22,785 bases of DNA from CAWBNS01 sp964445105. Its GTDB lineage: Bacteria > Chlamydiota > Chlamydiia > Chlamydiales > JAJFMA01. Where the stretch lies: NCBI GenBank assembly GCA_964445105.1, contig CAYUJS010000030.1, forward strand, positions 1-22,785, given 5' to 3'. Below, in pieces: positions 14,585-21,482 of this stretch. The position numbers and the translations under genes were made by a program. The first letter of the stretch is position 1. Each line of letters begins with the position of its first letter. Below the pieces are notes generated by a model, which saw only the letters and a program-made list of their open reading frames with translations, did not search any database and was not told the origin of the DNA.

Positions 14585-15004
14585 CTAAACTTGCTCTACG
14601 CGTTCGACGAAACGGGTCTTAATGCCCAACTTGGCTGCAGCGCGGCGAAGTGCGTCTTGGGCTTCGTCGCGAGCGACGTTAGAGACTTCAAACAGGATTC
14701 GGCCTGGTCGAATGACGGCTACGTAATGGTCCACAGCGCCTTTTCCTTTACCCATACGAACTTCCGCTGGTTTTTTGGATACTGGCTTGTCTGGGAAGAT
14801 GCGGATCCAGACCTTACCTTTACGCTGGAAGTAGCGGTTAATGGCTACACGGCAAGCTTCAATTTGTTGTGCGGTAAGCCACCCTCTTTCAAGGGATTGA
14901 ATGCCAAATTCGCCAAAGTGGACAAAATTACCACCTTTGCTCAGTCCGGCCATACTGCCTTTCATGGACTTTCGAAATTTTGTTCGTTTGGGCATTAGTG
15001 CCAT
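14585..15004 (-). CDS. rplP: 50S ribosomal protein L16
   Basis: A 139-residue uL16, which helps tRNA accommodation near the A site and peptidyl-transferase centre. It shows LMPKRTKFRKSMKGSMAG, FGEFGIQSLERGWLTAQQI, VWIRIFPDKPVSKKPAEVRM and GKGKGAVDHYVAVIRPGRI. It starts at ATG 15004, two bases after the rpsC stop codon; another ATG four codons in (MPKRTKF) is possible. Confidence 0.98.
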   Translation of the reverse strand: MALMPKRTKFRKSMKGSMAGLSKGGNFVHFGEFGIQSLERGWLTAQQIEACRVAINRYFQRKGKVWIRIFPDKPVSKKPAEVRMGKGKGAVDHYVAVIRPGRILFEVSNVARDEAQDALRRAAAKLGIKTRFVERVEQV

Positions 15005-15006
15005 GT

Positions 15007-15651
15007 TTAGGCCTCCGTTGCAGTTATTTGCTCGATGCCGCGGTTAATCCAAACCTTGACTCCGATGCTTCCATAGGTGGTTTCTGCGCGACCGAGCGCG
15101 AAGTCAATGTCTGCTCTGAGAGTATGCAACGGCATGCTGCCATTAATATACCACTCGGAGCGTGCGATCTCAGCTCCACCGATTCGACCGGAGACTTGAA
15201 CTTTAATTCCTGCGGCGCCTGCGTCCATGCTAGCTTGTAAAGCGCGTTTCATTGCTCTACGAAAAGGAATTCGTCGCTCGAGTTGTTTGGCAATTCCATC
15301 GGCAACAAGCTTGGCGTCTAGATCGGGTCGTTTGATTTCTTCAACTTCGATCCATACGTCTTTGCCGGTTAGCTTTAGTAATTCTTGTTTCAGTGTATCG
15401 ATTTCGGTGCCTTTTTTACCGATGACAAGTCCTGGTCTAGCAGTGACGATGGTGACTTCTATTTTATCCGCCATGCGCCTGATTTTGATCTGGCTTGTAC
15501 CTGTAAGGTGGTCTTTACCCATCAGATATTTTCTGATTTTGTGGTCTTCGATGAGGAAACCGCCGAACTGCTGCTTATTTGCGTACCATTTGGAGCGCCA
15601 TTTTTTGTTGAGGGCGAGCCTTAGTCCAATTGGGTTAACTTTTTGTCCCAT
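15007..15651 (-). CDS. rpsC: 30S ribosomal protein S3
   Basis: A 214-residue uS3 at the mRNA entry tunnel. The start MGQKVNPIGLRLALNKKW is diagnostic. The type II KH domain contains ARPGLVIGKKGTEIDTLKQE, and the C-terminal domain contains RIPFRRAMKRALQASMDAG and GIKVQVSGRIGGAEIARSEW. The ATG overlaps the rplV stop by one base (TAATG), implying coupling. Confidence 0.98.
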   Translation of the reverse strand: MGQKVNPIGLRLALNKKWRSKWYANKQQFGGFLIEDHKIRKYLMGKDHLTGTSQIKIRRMADKIEVTIVTARPGLVIGKKGTEIDTLKQELLKLTGKDVWIEVEEIKRPDLDAKLVADGIAKQLERRIPFRRAMKRALQASMDAGAAGIKVQVSGRIGGAEIARSEWYINGSMPLHTLRADIDFALGRAETTYGSIGVKVWINRGIEQITATEA

Positions 15652-15998
15652 TAATTTGCTCCCTCTTTGGTTGCGACGTCCACCGTAAAGTGGCTGGTAC
15701 GTTTAATGATGGGGTGCTTGCCGCCGCGGTTTTTCGGTTTTGCGCGTTTCAGTCTAGGACCCTCGTTAACGCGAACGGAAACGACGAAAAGATCTTCTCT
15801 GCGCCAGTCTCTCTGGGTTTCGGCGTTGGCGATGGCACTATTGAGCGTTTTCAGAAGAAGGCGTGCGCCTTTCATCTGTCCAAAAGTGAGCTGTTCCAGT
15901 GCTTGAGACACTGGAAGTCCGCGAATAAGGTCAGCTGCTAAGCGGGCCTTTCGCGGGGGCACTCGTACGTATTTTGTTGTCGCAGTTGCGTAATCCAT
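15651..15998 (-). CDS. rplV: 50S ribosomal protein L22
   Basis: A 115-residue uL22, which lines the exit tunnel. It shows VRVPPRKARLAADLIRGLPV, LLLKTLNSAIANAETQRDW and the tip-loop region RLKRAKPKNRGGKHPIIKRT, ending in SHFTVDV. It starts 12 bases after the rpsS stop. Confidence 0.97.
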   Translation of the reverse strand: MDYATATTKYVRVPPRKARLAADLIRGLPVSQALEQLTFGQMKGARLLLKTLNSAIANAETQRDWRREDLFVVSVRVNEGPRLKRAKPKNRGGKHPIIKRTSHFTVDVATKEGAN

Positions 15999-16010
15999 TC
16001 TATCTACCCA

Positions 16011-16274
16011 TTATTTCTTGACGGGGTGCCCCTTGAACGTGCGGGTGGGAGAAAACTCTCCTAAACGGTGCCCGACCATGTTCTCGGTGACAAATACACT
16101 AATAAATTTTTTACCGTTATGAACATCGAAGTTGTGTCCAACCATGTCCGGAATGATCATTGAGCGGCGAGACCAAGTCTTAATCGGCTTCTTGCTGCCC
16201 TCTTTGTTCAGCTTTTCCACCTTCTGTTGGAGGTGGTGGTCCACAAATGGACCTTTACGGAGAGATCTTCCCAT
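16011..16274 (-). CDS. rpsS: 30S ribosomal protein S19
   Basis: An 87-residue uS19, which forms a complex with S13 in the head of the small subunit. It shows GRSLRKGPFVDHHLQQKV, IKTWSRRSMIIPDMVGHNFD and MVGHRLGEFSPTRTFKGHPV. The ATG overlaps the rplB stop by one base (TAATG). Confidence 0.98.
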   Translation of the reverse strand: MGRSLRKGPFVDHHLQQKVEKLNKEGSKKPIKTWSRRSMIIPDMVGHNFDVHNGKKFISVFVTENMVGHRLGEFSPTRTFKGHPVKK

Positions 16275-17110
16275 TATTTTTTCCTTCGATCCTTAACCAT
16301 AAGTCGGTTTTCGCGTTTTCTTGTGCGCATGCCCTTGGTGAATTGTGCCCAGGGTGTTTGCGGGACGTTACCTTTACCACGACCTTCACCGCCACCGTGT
16401 GGGTGGTCAACGGGGTTCATGACGACGCCACGAACGGTAGGTCGTATACCTTGCCAACGCATGCGACCAGCTTTTGATTCTACGCGGAGATTGTGCTCCG
16501 AGTTGGAAACGGCGCCGAATGTCGCACGGCAATTTTCGTGAATCATTCGCACTTCGCCTGATGGCATTTTGATGGTCGCATAGCCGTTGGCGCGAGCCAT
16601 AAGCTGCGCACTGAGACCTGCTGAACGTACAAGTTTACCGCCTAGCCCTGGTTTGATTTCGATGTTGTGAATCATGGAACCGAGAGGCATAGCCTTGAGG
16701 CGCATGCAATAGCCGGTCTTGTAGGGAGGCTTATCGCCTGTTTCTACGACATCGCCGGCCTTGAGGCCTTCTGGGGCTAAGATGTAGCGCTTTTCGCCAT
16801 CAACATAGTTGAGAAGAGCGATGAAAGCAGATCGGTTCGGATCATACTCAATGGAGGCAACTTTAGCCGGGATGTTTTCTTTATCCCGTTTGAAGTCGAC
16901 GAGTCGATAGTGTCGCTTGTGTCCACCCCCGCGGTGTCTTGTGGTGATGCGACCGAGGTTGTTGCGTCCGTTGCAGCGCTTTTTTGGCGTCAGCAAAGAT
17001 TTGGTGGGCTTTACGGTCTGGCGTGTTGAGCCTAAGCGTGTCAGCGCATCATTGGTCGATAGGACCAGCTGCCGAGTTCCGGGAGTGATAGGTCTAAATT
17101 TTTTCAGCAT
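16274..17110 (-). CDS. rplB: 50S ribosomal protein L2
   Basis: A 278-residue uL2, needed for subunit association and for the peptidyl-transferase region. It shows GRITTRHRGGGHKRHYRLVD, YILAPEGLKAGDVVETG, RLKAMPLGSMIHNIEIKPG and the histidine-containing loop VVMNPVDHPHGGGEGRGKGN, with the conserved His associated with peptidyl-transferase activity. It is preceded by a 160-base gap from rplW, and the ribosome-binding purines lie in a small hairpin. Confidence 0.98.
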   Translation of the reverse strand: MLKKFRPITPGTRQLVLSTNDALTRLGSTRQTVKPTKSLLTPKKRCNGRNNLGRITTRHRGGGHKRHYRLVDFKRDKENIPAKVASIEYDPNRSAFIALLNYVDGEKRYILAPEGLKAGDVVETGDKPPYKTGYCMRLKAMPLGSMIHNIEIKPGLGGKLVRSAGLSAQLMARANGYATIKMPSGEVRMIHENCRATFGAVSNSEHNLRVESKAGRMRWQGIRPTVRGVVMNPVDHPHGGGEGRGKGNVPQTPWAQFTKGMRTRKRENRLMVKDRRKK

Positions 17111-17270
17111 ATTCTTACAGTTCCTGTAATTACACTTTCTATTCAGAAGTCAGGATTGAGGATAGGCGTTAGGGGTCTGAAAGGTTCATCTATAAACTTT
17201 TCAAGACTGGTTTTCGTCTACTTCGCTACAACGTCTGTTCTGCTTTATTTACATACTTTCTGACTTCTGT
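17111..17270 (-). other. 160-base gap between rplW and rplB
   Basis: Unusually long for two core ribosomal genes. It contains a perfect 10-bp inverted repeat, CAGAAGTCAG at 17144-17153 and CTGACTTCTG at 17260-17269, spanning most of the gap, plus a TCAGGATT motif found in other operon gaps. No reading frame or clear promoter was seen. Confidence 0.5.
17115..17129 (-). promoter_or_regulatory. hairpin holding the rplB ribosome-binding site
   Basis: TTACAG / CTGTAA forms a 6-bp stem with loop GAA on the minus strand. The only AGGA near the rplB start spans the stem and loop, 11 bases before the ATG, so folding could limit initiation. Confidence 0.35.
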
Positions 17271-17606
17271 TTATAAGTTGTCCAAGCTATCTTTTTCGTC
17301 GAGCGTCACTATGGCCTTTCTGAAAGAGGCTGTTCGCCCGCTTCTGCCGCGTCGACGCCTAGGCTGGGATTTCACGTTAATGGTGTTCACGGACTTCACT
17401 TTGATGTCTTGGTCTTTATAGATTTCTTCCAAGGCATTCTTGATGTCACGCTTATTTGCCGCTGGGTCGACCACGAACACATACTTTGGGTTCAGGAACC
17501 TTCTAACGGACGGATTGCTGTTATTGTTCTTCAATTCTTGAAGAACTTGAGCTTTTTCGGTCACATGTCGGTTTAAGATAACCTTATAGGGATCTTTTGT
17601 CGTCAT
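17271..17606 (-). CDS. rplW: 50S ribosomal protein L23
   Basis: A 111-residue uL23 at the exit tunnel, the docking site of trigger factor. It shows DPYKVILNRHVTEKAQVL, NPKYVFVVDPAANKRDIKNA and VKSVNTINVKSQPRRRRGR, ending FRKAIVTLDEKDSLDNL. A longer reading from TTG at 17633 overlaps rplD. I choose the ATG at 17606 because GGGA lies 8 bases upstream and chlamydial L23 starts at the KDPY motif. The insertion NNNSNPSVRRFLNPKY before the core strand resembles the longer chlamydial version. Confidence 0.94.
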   Translation of the reverse strand: MTTKDPYKVILNRHVTEKAQVLQELKNNNSNPSVRRFLNPKYVFVVDPAANKRDIKNALEEIYKDQDIKVKSVNTINVKSQPRRRRGRSGRTASFRKAIVTLDEKDSLDNL

Positions 17607-17620
17607 TTTTGGTTCCCTTG

Positions 17621-18280
17621 CTATTTCAGCCAATCGTTAATTTCATTCCATGCCGCTTCGGTCAGGACGATCTCGTTTGCTCGGAGGAGGTCATAGCCAT
17701 TGACATTCTTTGCTAGCGCAAAGTCAGTCTTAACTAGATTGCGTACGCTCTTCGCAAAATTTTTGTGTGAGCTGTCTGCAATACTGACTTGACCCTCGTA
17801 GAACCCTTCAGCTAGGAAGAGAACACGGCCTTTCATTCCGGTTACTTCCAGGAACTGGGAGACCGTTTTAGTTTTTGGAGCGTTTAGCGAGACATTGTCC
17901 ACAATTCGCAATTTATTGTCTCGGATTTTCTCAGCGATTAGAAATTTGATGGCCGCACGTCGCTGTTTCTTATTGATGTGGACATGCTGATCGAATTTGG
18001 GTTTTGGTCCGTGAGCTCTGCCTCCGCCGCGGAATTGTGGCGCAGCTAGATCGCTGTGCCGCGCACCACCGGTGTGCTTTTGCGGCTGCACTTTTTTCGT
18101 GGTGTGGTGTACTTGACCGCGTGTCTTGGTGTTTGCGGACCATTGGCGAGCATTTTCACGCAGAGCTATGATGTAGTCTTTGATCATCTGTGCGTTGGCT
18201 TCGGCTTGGGCGAAAAGGTCATCGACCGTCAAATGCCCAATCTCTTCGCCGGAGAGGTTATATTTCGTTACTGTTGCCAC
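17621..18280 (-). CDS. rplD: 50S ribosomal protein L4
   Basis: A 219-residue uL4, whose extended loop reaches the exit tunnel. It shows ARQWSANTKTRGQVHHTTKK, QKHTGGARHSDLAAPQFRGG and GRAHGPKPKFDQHVHINKKQ; the ending is a Rossmann-like domain. It starts at GTG 18280, overlapping the rplC 3' end by 13 bases, with GGAG 9 bases upstream. In E. coli L4 represses the S10 operon; nothing here shows whether that holds. Confidence 0.97.
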   Translation of the reverse strand: MATVTKYNLSGEEIGHLTVDDLFAQAEANAQMIKDYIIALRENARQWSANTKTRGQVHHTTKKVQPQKHTGGARHSDLAAPQFRGGGRAHGPKPKFDQHVHINKKQRRAAIKFLIAEKIRDNKLRIVDNVSLNAPKTKTVSQFLEVTGMKGRVLFLAEGFYEGQVSIADSSHKNFAKSVRNLVKTDFALAKNVNGYDLLRANEIVLTEAAWNEINDWLK

Positions 18281-18963
18281 AGTTTCACTCCGCTAGATTT
18301 AATTTTTTGCTTAGGCTTCTTCACTGCTTCTTGGATGATGACTAGGTCGCCATTCGCACCTGGAACGGTTCCTTCGATAAGCAGGAGGTTGTCTTCTTCG
18401 ATTACTTGCACAACTCGTAGGTTTTGTGTCGTCACACGATCGCGGCCCATTTGGCTGGGGCGTGGACGGTTAGGCAAACAACGGCCTGGTGTGCTACGCA
18501 TACCCGTAGAGCCCATATGACGGTGAAAGCCCGAGCCGTGTGAGGCGGGGCCGCCGGCCATGTTATTGCGCTTCATTACGCCTTGAAAGCCTTTACCTTT
18601 CGAGATGCCGATTACATCGACAAAGGAAATTTCGGCGAACGTGGTCACACCGATCTCTTGCCCTAGCGTATACTCTTCGATGTTGTCTAGGCGAGATTCG
18701 AGCAGGTGCCTACGGGCTGTAATGTCGTTTTTCTTGAAGTGGCCTCTTTGAGGGCCGCAAGTGCGTGCTTCAGCGCGGCGTGGATCTTTTGCGGTGACTT
18801 TTTCGAATCCGAGCTGAATGGCAGTATAGCCATCAGATGTTTCTGTTTTCAATTGGGTAACCACGTTAGGTTCAGCTTCAATGACCGTGCAGACAATTGT
18901 CTGACCGGATTCGTCGAAGACCTGCATCATTCCGCGCTTTTTACCCATCAATTTTAGAGCCAT
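18268..18963 (-). CDS. rplC: 50S ribosomal protein L3
   Basis: A 231-residue uL3, an early assembly protein that reaches the peptidyl-transferase centre. It shows LKLMGKKRGMMQVFDESGQ, TAIQLGFEKVTAKDPRRAEA, GISKGKGFQGVMKRNNMAGG and GRDRVTTQNLRVVQVIEED. A 10-base purine region (AAGGAAG) precedes the ATG. It is the first gene of the operon because rpsJ is not upstream, as in Chlamydia. Confidence 0.98.
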   Translation of the reverse strand: MALKLMGKKRGMMQVFDESGQTIVCTVIEAEPNVVTQLKTETSDGYTAIQLGFEKVTAKDPRRAEARTCGPQRGHFKKNDITARRHLLESRLDNIEEYTLGQEIGVTTFAEISFVDVIGISKGKGFQGVMKRNNMAGGPASHGSGFHRHMGSTGMRSTPGRCLPNRPRPSQMGRDRVTTQNLRVVQVIEEDNLLLIEGTVPGANGDLVIIQEAVKKPKQKIKSSGVKLWQQ

Positions 18964-19053
18964 GGCTGCTTCCTTAACACATTTTGTTGATCCAAGCTTT
19001 CAAGACAAATCGCCCCAAGAGAAAGCTAAACGAGGAGGTTACCAAAGAGGCGC

Positions 19054-19062
19054 ATTTTAACA
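19054..19062 (-). promoter_or_regulatory. extended -10 promoter candidate for the rplC operon
   Basis: The minus strand reads TGTTAAAAT, an extended -10 (TGn + TAAAAT), about 90 bases before the rplC ATG in the 149-base gap. No good -35 is visible. The same TAAAATGC core occurs before rpsM. It would give a long 5' leader for the ribosomal operon. Confidence 0.4.
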
Positions 19063-19112
19063 CAACAGGGAATGTGCCCTTTTGTGCTTAATATGCCGAT
19101 TTGGCCTGGCGG

Positions 19113-19571
19113 CTACAATTGTTCTCCATCTTTCAGGACGCGTTTGGAGGTAAGCCGAGCCGTGGTTTCAGGATCTAGGTCGATCCAAAGACGCAGATCA
19201 CGCACGCGGGTGCCTTTGGGCACCTGGGCCTGTTGACCGTTCAGGTAGATGGTTAAAGGCTGTTTAGTGGGAATGATGATTTCTTCGCCGTGGGTCAGCT
19301 TACGCTGTTTGCGTATGCGGCTGAGGTCTGCCTCACGTGTGGGCTGGGCGAGCTCCAGTAGATCTTTCAGGTTGGCGCCTACGGGTAATTCGTAGTCTCC
19401 AGGAGCTGTTACTGCGCCGATGATGGCGACTTCAAAGCCCTTAGGTGGGGGCGGCTGCCCTAGTGTTGGCTTGGAGGCAACGAGGAAGGTGTGCAAAGTG
19501 AGTAGTAAGAAAGAGCCGCCGATGATTCCGGCGGCTATACGTTCGTGTGTTGCTAGTTTATCAGTAGTCAT
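19113..19571 (-). CDS. SLBB-like single-pass membrane protein
   Basis: A 152-residue protein of unassigned function. Residues about 11-31 form one membrane helix (IAAGIIGGSFLLLTLHTFLVA). Residues 46-100 look like an SLBB (soluble-ligand-binding beta-grasp) domain as in ComEA N-termini and polysaccharide export proteins: VAIIGAVTAPGDYELPVGAN, then LKDLLELAQPTREADLS, and HGEEIIIP. A second half (TIYLNGQQAQVPKGTRVRDL) looks like a repeated SLBB/beta-grasp unit. It is probably membrane-anchored with the domain on the periplasmic side. It starts only 9 bases after the T-run of a terminator, without a clear ribosome-binding site, so its expression is unusual. It ends upstream of rplC. Confidence 0.8.
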   Translation of the reverse strand: MTTDKLATHERIAAGIIGGSFLLLTLHTFLVASKPTLGQPPPPKGFEVAIIGAVTAPGDYELPVGANLKDLLELAQPTREADLSRIRKQRKLTHGEEIIIPTKQPLTIYLNGQQAQVPKGTRVRDLRLWIDLDPETTARLTSKRVLKDGEQL

Positions 19572-19580
19572 GTTAGGTGC

Positions 19581-19610
19581 AAAAAAAGGCCCAGGATTGC
19601 TCCTAGGCCC
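19581..19610 (-). terminator. rho-independent terminator after the 547-aa gene
   Basis: The minus strand has GGGCCTAGGA, loop GCAA, TCCTGGGCCT (ten pairs, two of them G-T), then T7. It lies 6 bases after the stop of the gene at 19617 and just ahead of the next ATG at 19571. Confidence 0.9.
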
Positions 19611-19616
19611 GTTGAA

Positions 19617-21260
19617 TCATACGTTCGCAGCTTCTAGCTTAGCTTGAAGTTGTGCTCTTTCTTTGTCCCCTCTGTAGTAGGCCTTGTAGCCAAGCGTGAG
19701 CGCTGTAGCAATGCCTACTGTGTTGAAGAGCAGACCAGAAAGGAATTGGTATTTTTCTGGCAGGGTAGCTTTTATTGGCTTCTCTAGGTAGCGGCCGTAT
19801 TGGCAAAGAAAAATCTTCTGTACATTGCCTATAAGCGATAGCTTATGTTCCCAAGCATCGCCTTTTCCTTGACGAAGATCCCGTGCTTTGAGGACGGAAT
19901 CTGATACGACGGCAAGGGTCGTGCTTAGGTCTTTGACTCCTTCAAACCACTGCCCTAGAGGCTGTTGGTTAGCATTTACGCTTCCTGCGCCTAACAGGGC
20001 GCTGGAGCTCAGACCGTAGGCGTAATGGAGCACTCCGGTATCGCGGCATAGAATAGCGCCCTCACAGAGTTTACCTACGGCGTAGGATAAATTCGTGTTG
20101 ACTTTTGCCCACCAGGTCCAATCTGCTGGCTGGTATTTCCCGGCAGCAAGCAGGCCGTCAGGATTGTACGGATTGAACATATCGATTCTGCTGCAGAGCA
20201 TGGAGCTATTGATTACTGCACTAACGCTTTTGAGTACGCCTGACATGGACTGCAACGCTTTGGGCGGGACAAGGCCTGCGGCGACGTAGGTGGTTTGCAG
20301 CAAGGTAACAGCGGCGCGTTGCAGCTTATACGTTTTATCCTGGCTGTCGACGCCCTGGTGGTTGAGCACAACGGCGTCCGCGAACGTTGTAAACGCTTTC
20401 TTCGCAGGCTGCCAAACCCAGTGATTCAAGGGGCCGCTCTTGGACGAACTTGCAGCTGCTTGCTGCTGTGAAATGTTTGCTGGTTTTAGTCCCTTTTCTG
20501 CGTGAGCTACTTGTCCCTTGGCCCAGGATTGGCGTAGACCAAAACCTGCAGCTGCAATACCTAAAACCAGGGTAGCGGTTCGCACGGGGCGGCACAGACT
20601 GTGGAATAGGGAGGCTAGTACTAGGCTGTAATAGACAGCTTTGATGATGCTCGCATCGCGGGTTGCTCTGCCCTCCTCCTGACGGCGCAGCCTCACTAAG
20701 TTTGCCTCTTCCTCACTACCATCCTTGGAGCTCTCTACAGACGCTTTTTGGCTAGCATATGCGCATCCAAGGAGCGCGACGATGGTGGCGGCTAGGCCTA
20801 GGGCATCGATGGATTTGTGTAGAGGGAGATTTGCGACTTTGCCTAGGCAAGATAAAGGTGCACGGCCAAGTACTGAGAGACTACCAATTTTTTGTCCGAC
20901 GTCGGGGCCGATGAGTCCCATTAATTGCCCGTAGCCCACCCAGCAGGTAGCGCCCGCAACAACGGATGCGGCAGAGATGAGTCGATCAGTTTGTGAACTG
21001 CTATCCCAGTCATAGAGGGCCCTGATGCTAGGAAAGAGTGAGCTGGCGTACTCGGCCCGTTCGAAGTTACTAACTTTTGCCATCAACCGCTGCGTCTGCT
21101 GTACGAAGTCGCTTTTTGGGCATACCTTTGCCATAAGTTGATGTGAGCGCGTAACGATATTGGCGATGTTGAGTAGCGCATCAGTTTGGCCGGAAATGAC
21201 GGCCAAGTTATGAAATAGGTTGCCAAGTGGTAGGCCGATAGCCGATAACTGAGATGTCAT
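19617..21260 (-). CDS. Cap1/CT529-like candidate inclusion membrane protein
   Basis: A 547-residue hydrophobic protein with no catalytic motif. Hydrophobic segments lie near 95-117, 151-168 and 205-243. The last is a bilobed pair separated by a short CRPVRTAT turn, the hairpin typical of chlamydial Inc proteins. Its N-terminal half follows the Cap1 (CT529) plan as I remember it: Lys/Asp-rich start, hydrophobic run, a charged ~30-residue segment (QKASVESSKDGSEEEANLVR), then a bilobed hydrophobic run. Cap1 is likewise the gene upstream of rplC in C. trachomatis. The C-terminal half (about 300-540) repeats parts of the pattern (KLQRAAVTLLQTTYVAAGLV; LLFNTVGIATALTLGYKAY). I infer a host-facing, type III-secreted inclusion membrane protein; homology is not proven. 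The downstream terminator shows it is its own unit. Confidence 0.65.
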   Translation of the reverse strand: MTSQLSAIGLPLGNLFHNLAVISGQTDALLNIANIVTRSHQLMAKVCPKSDFVQQTQRLMAKVSNFERAEYASSLFPSIRALYDWDSSSQTDRLISAASVVAGATCWVGYGQLMGLIGPDVGQKIGSLSVLGRAPLSCLGKVANLPLHKSIDALGLAATIVALLGCAYASQKASVESSKDGSEEEANLVRLRRQEEGRATRDASIIKAVYYSLVLASLFHSLCRPVRTATLVLGIAAAGFGLRQSWAKGQVAHAEKGLKPANISQQQAAASSSKSGPLNHWVWQPAKKAFTTFADAVVLNHQGVDSQDKTYKLQRAAVTLLQTTYVAAGLVPPKALQSMSGVLKSVSAVINSSMLCSRIDMFNPYNPDGLLAAGKYQPADWTWWAKVNTNLSYAVGKLCEGAILCRDTGVLHYAYGLSSSALLGAGSVNANQQPLGQWFEGVKDLSTTLAVVSDSVLKARDLRQGKGDAWEHKLSLIGNVQKIFLCQYGRYLEKPIKATLPEKYQFLSGLLFNTVGIATALTLGYKAYYRGDKERAQLQAKLEAANV

Positions 21261-21436
21261 AGAAATAATTTTCCTTTTTTAGTCTGGTTTGAGAAGAAAA
21301 CAAGATATCACCTAAACGATATTAACGTGAAGACTTTTGGTTGGTTGGGATTGTCACCACAAAAGGCCTCTCTAGAAGCAGTAGCTCCAGCTAAAAGAAC
21401 GGCTGGTTTAGTCTCATTTTGCTCTTTGATTCGTAG

Positions 21437-21455
21437 CCGCAAGCTAAGCTTGCGG
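21437..21455 (-). terminator. hairpin downstream of the metallopeptidase-like gene
   Basis: A perfect 8-bp GC-rich stem CCGCAAGC / GCTTGCGG with a 3-base loop, 28 bases after the stop at 21483. It lacks a T-run, so termination is uncertain. Confidence 0.45.
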
Positions 21456-21482
21456 TCGGCCTTCGCTGAACCAATGTTTTTT

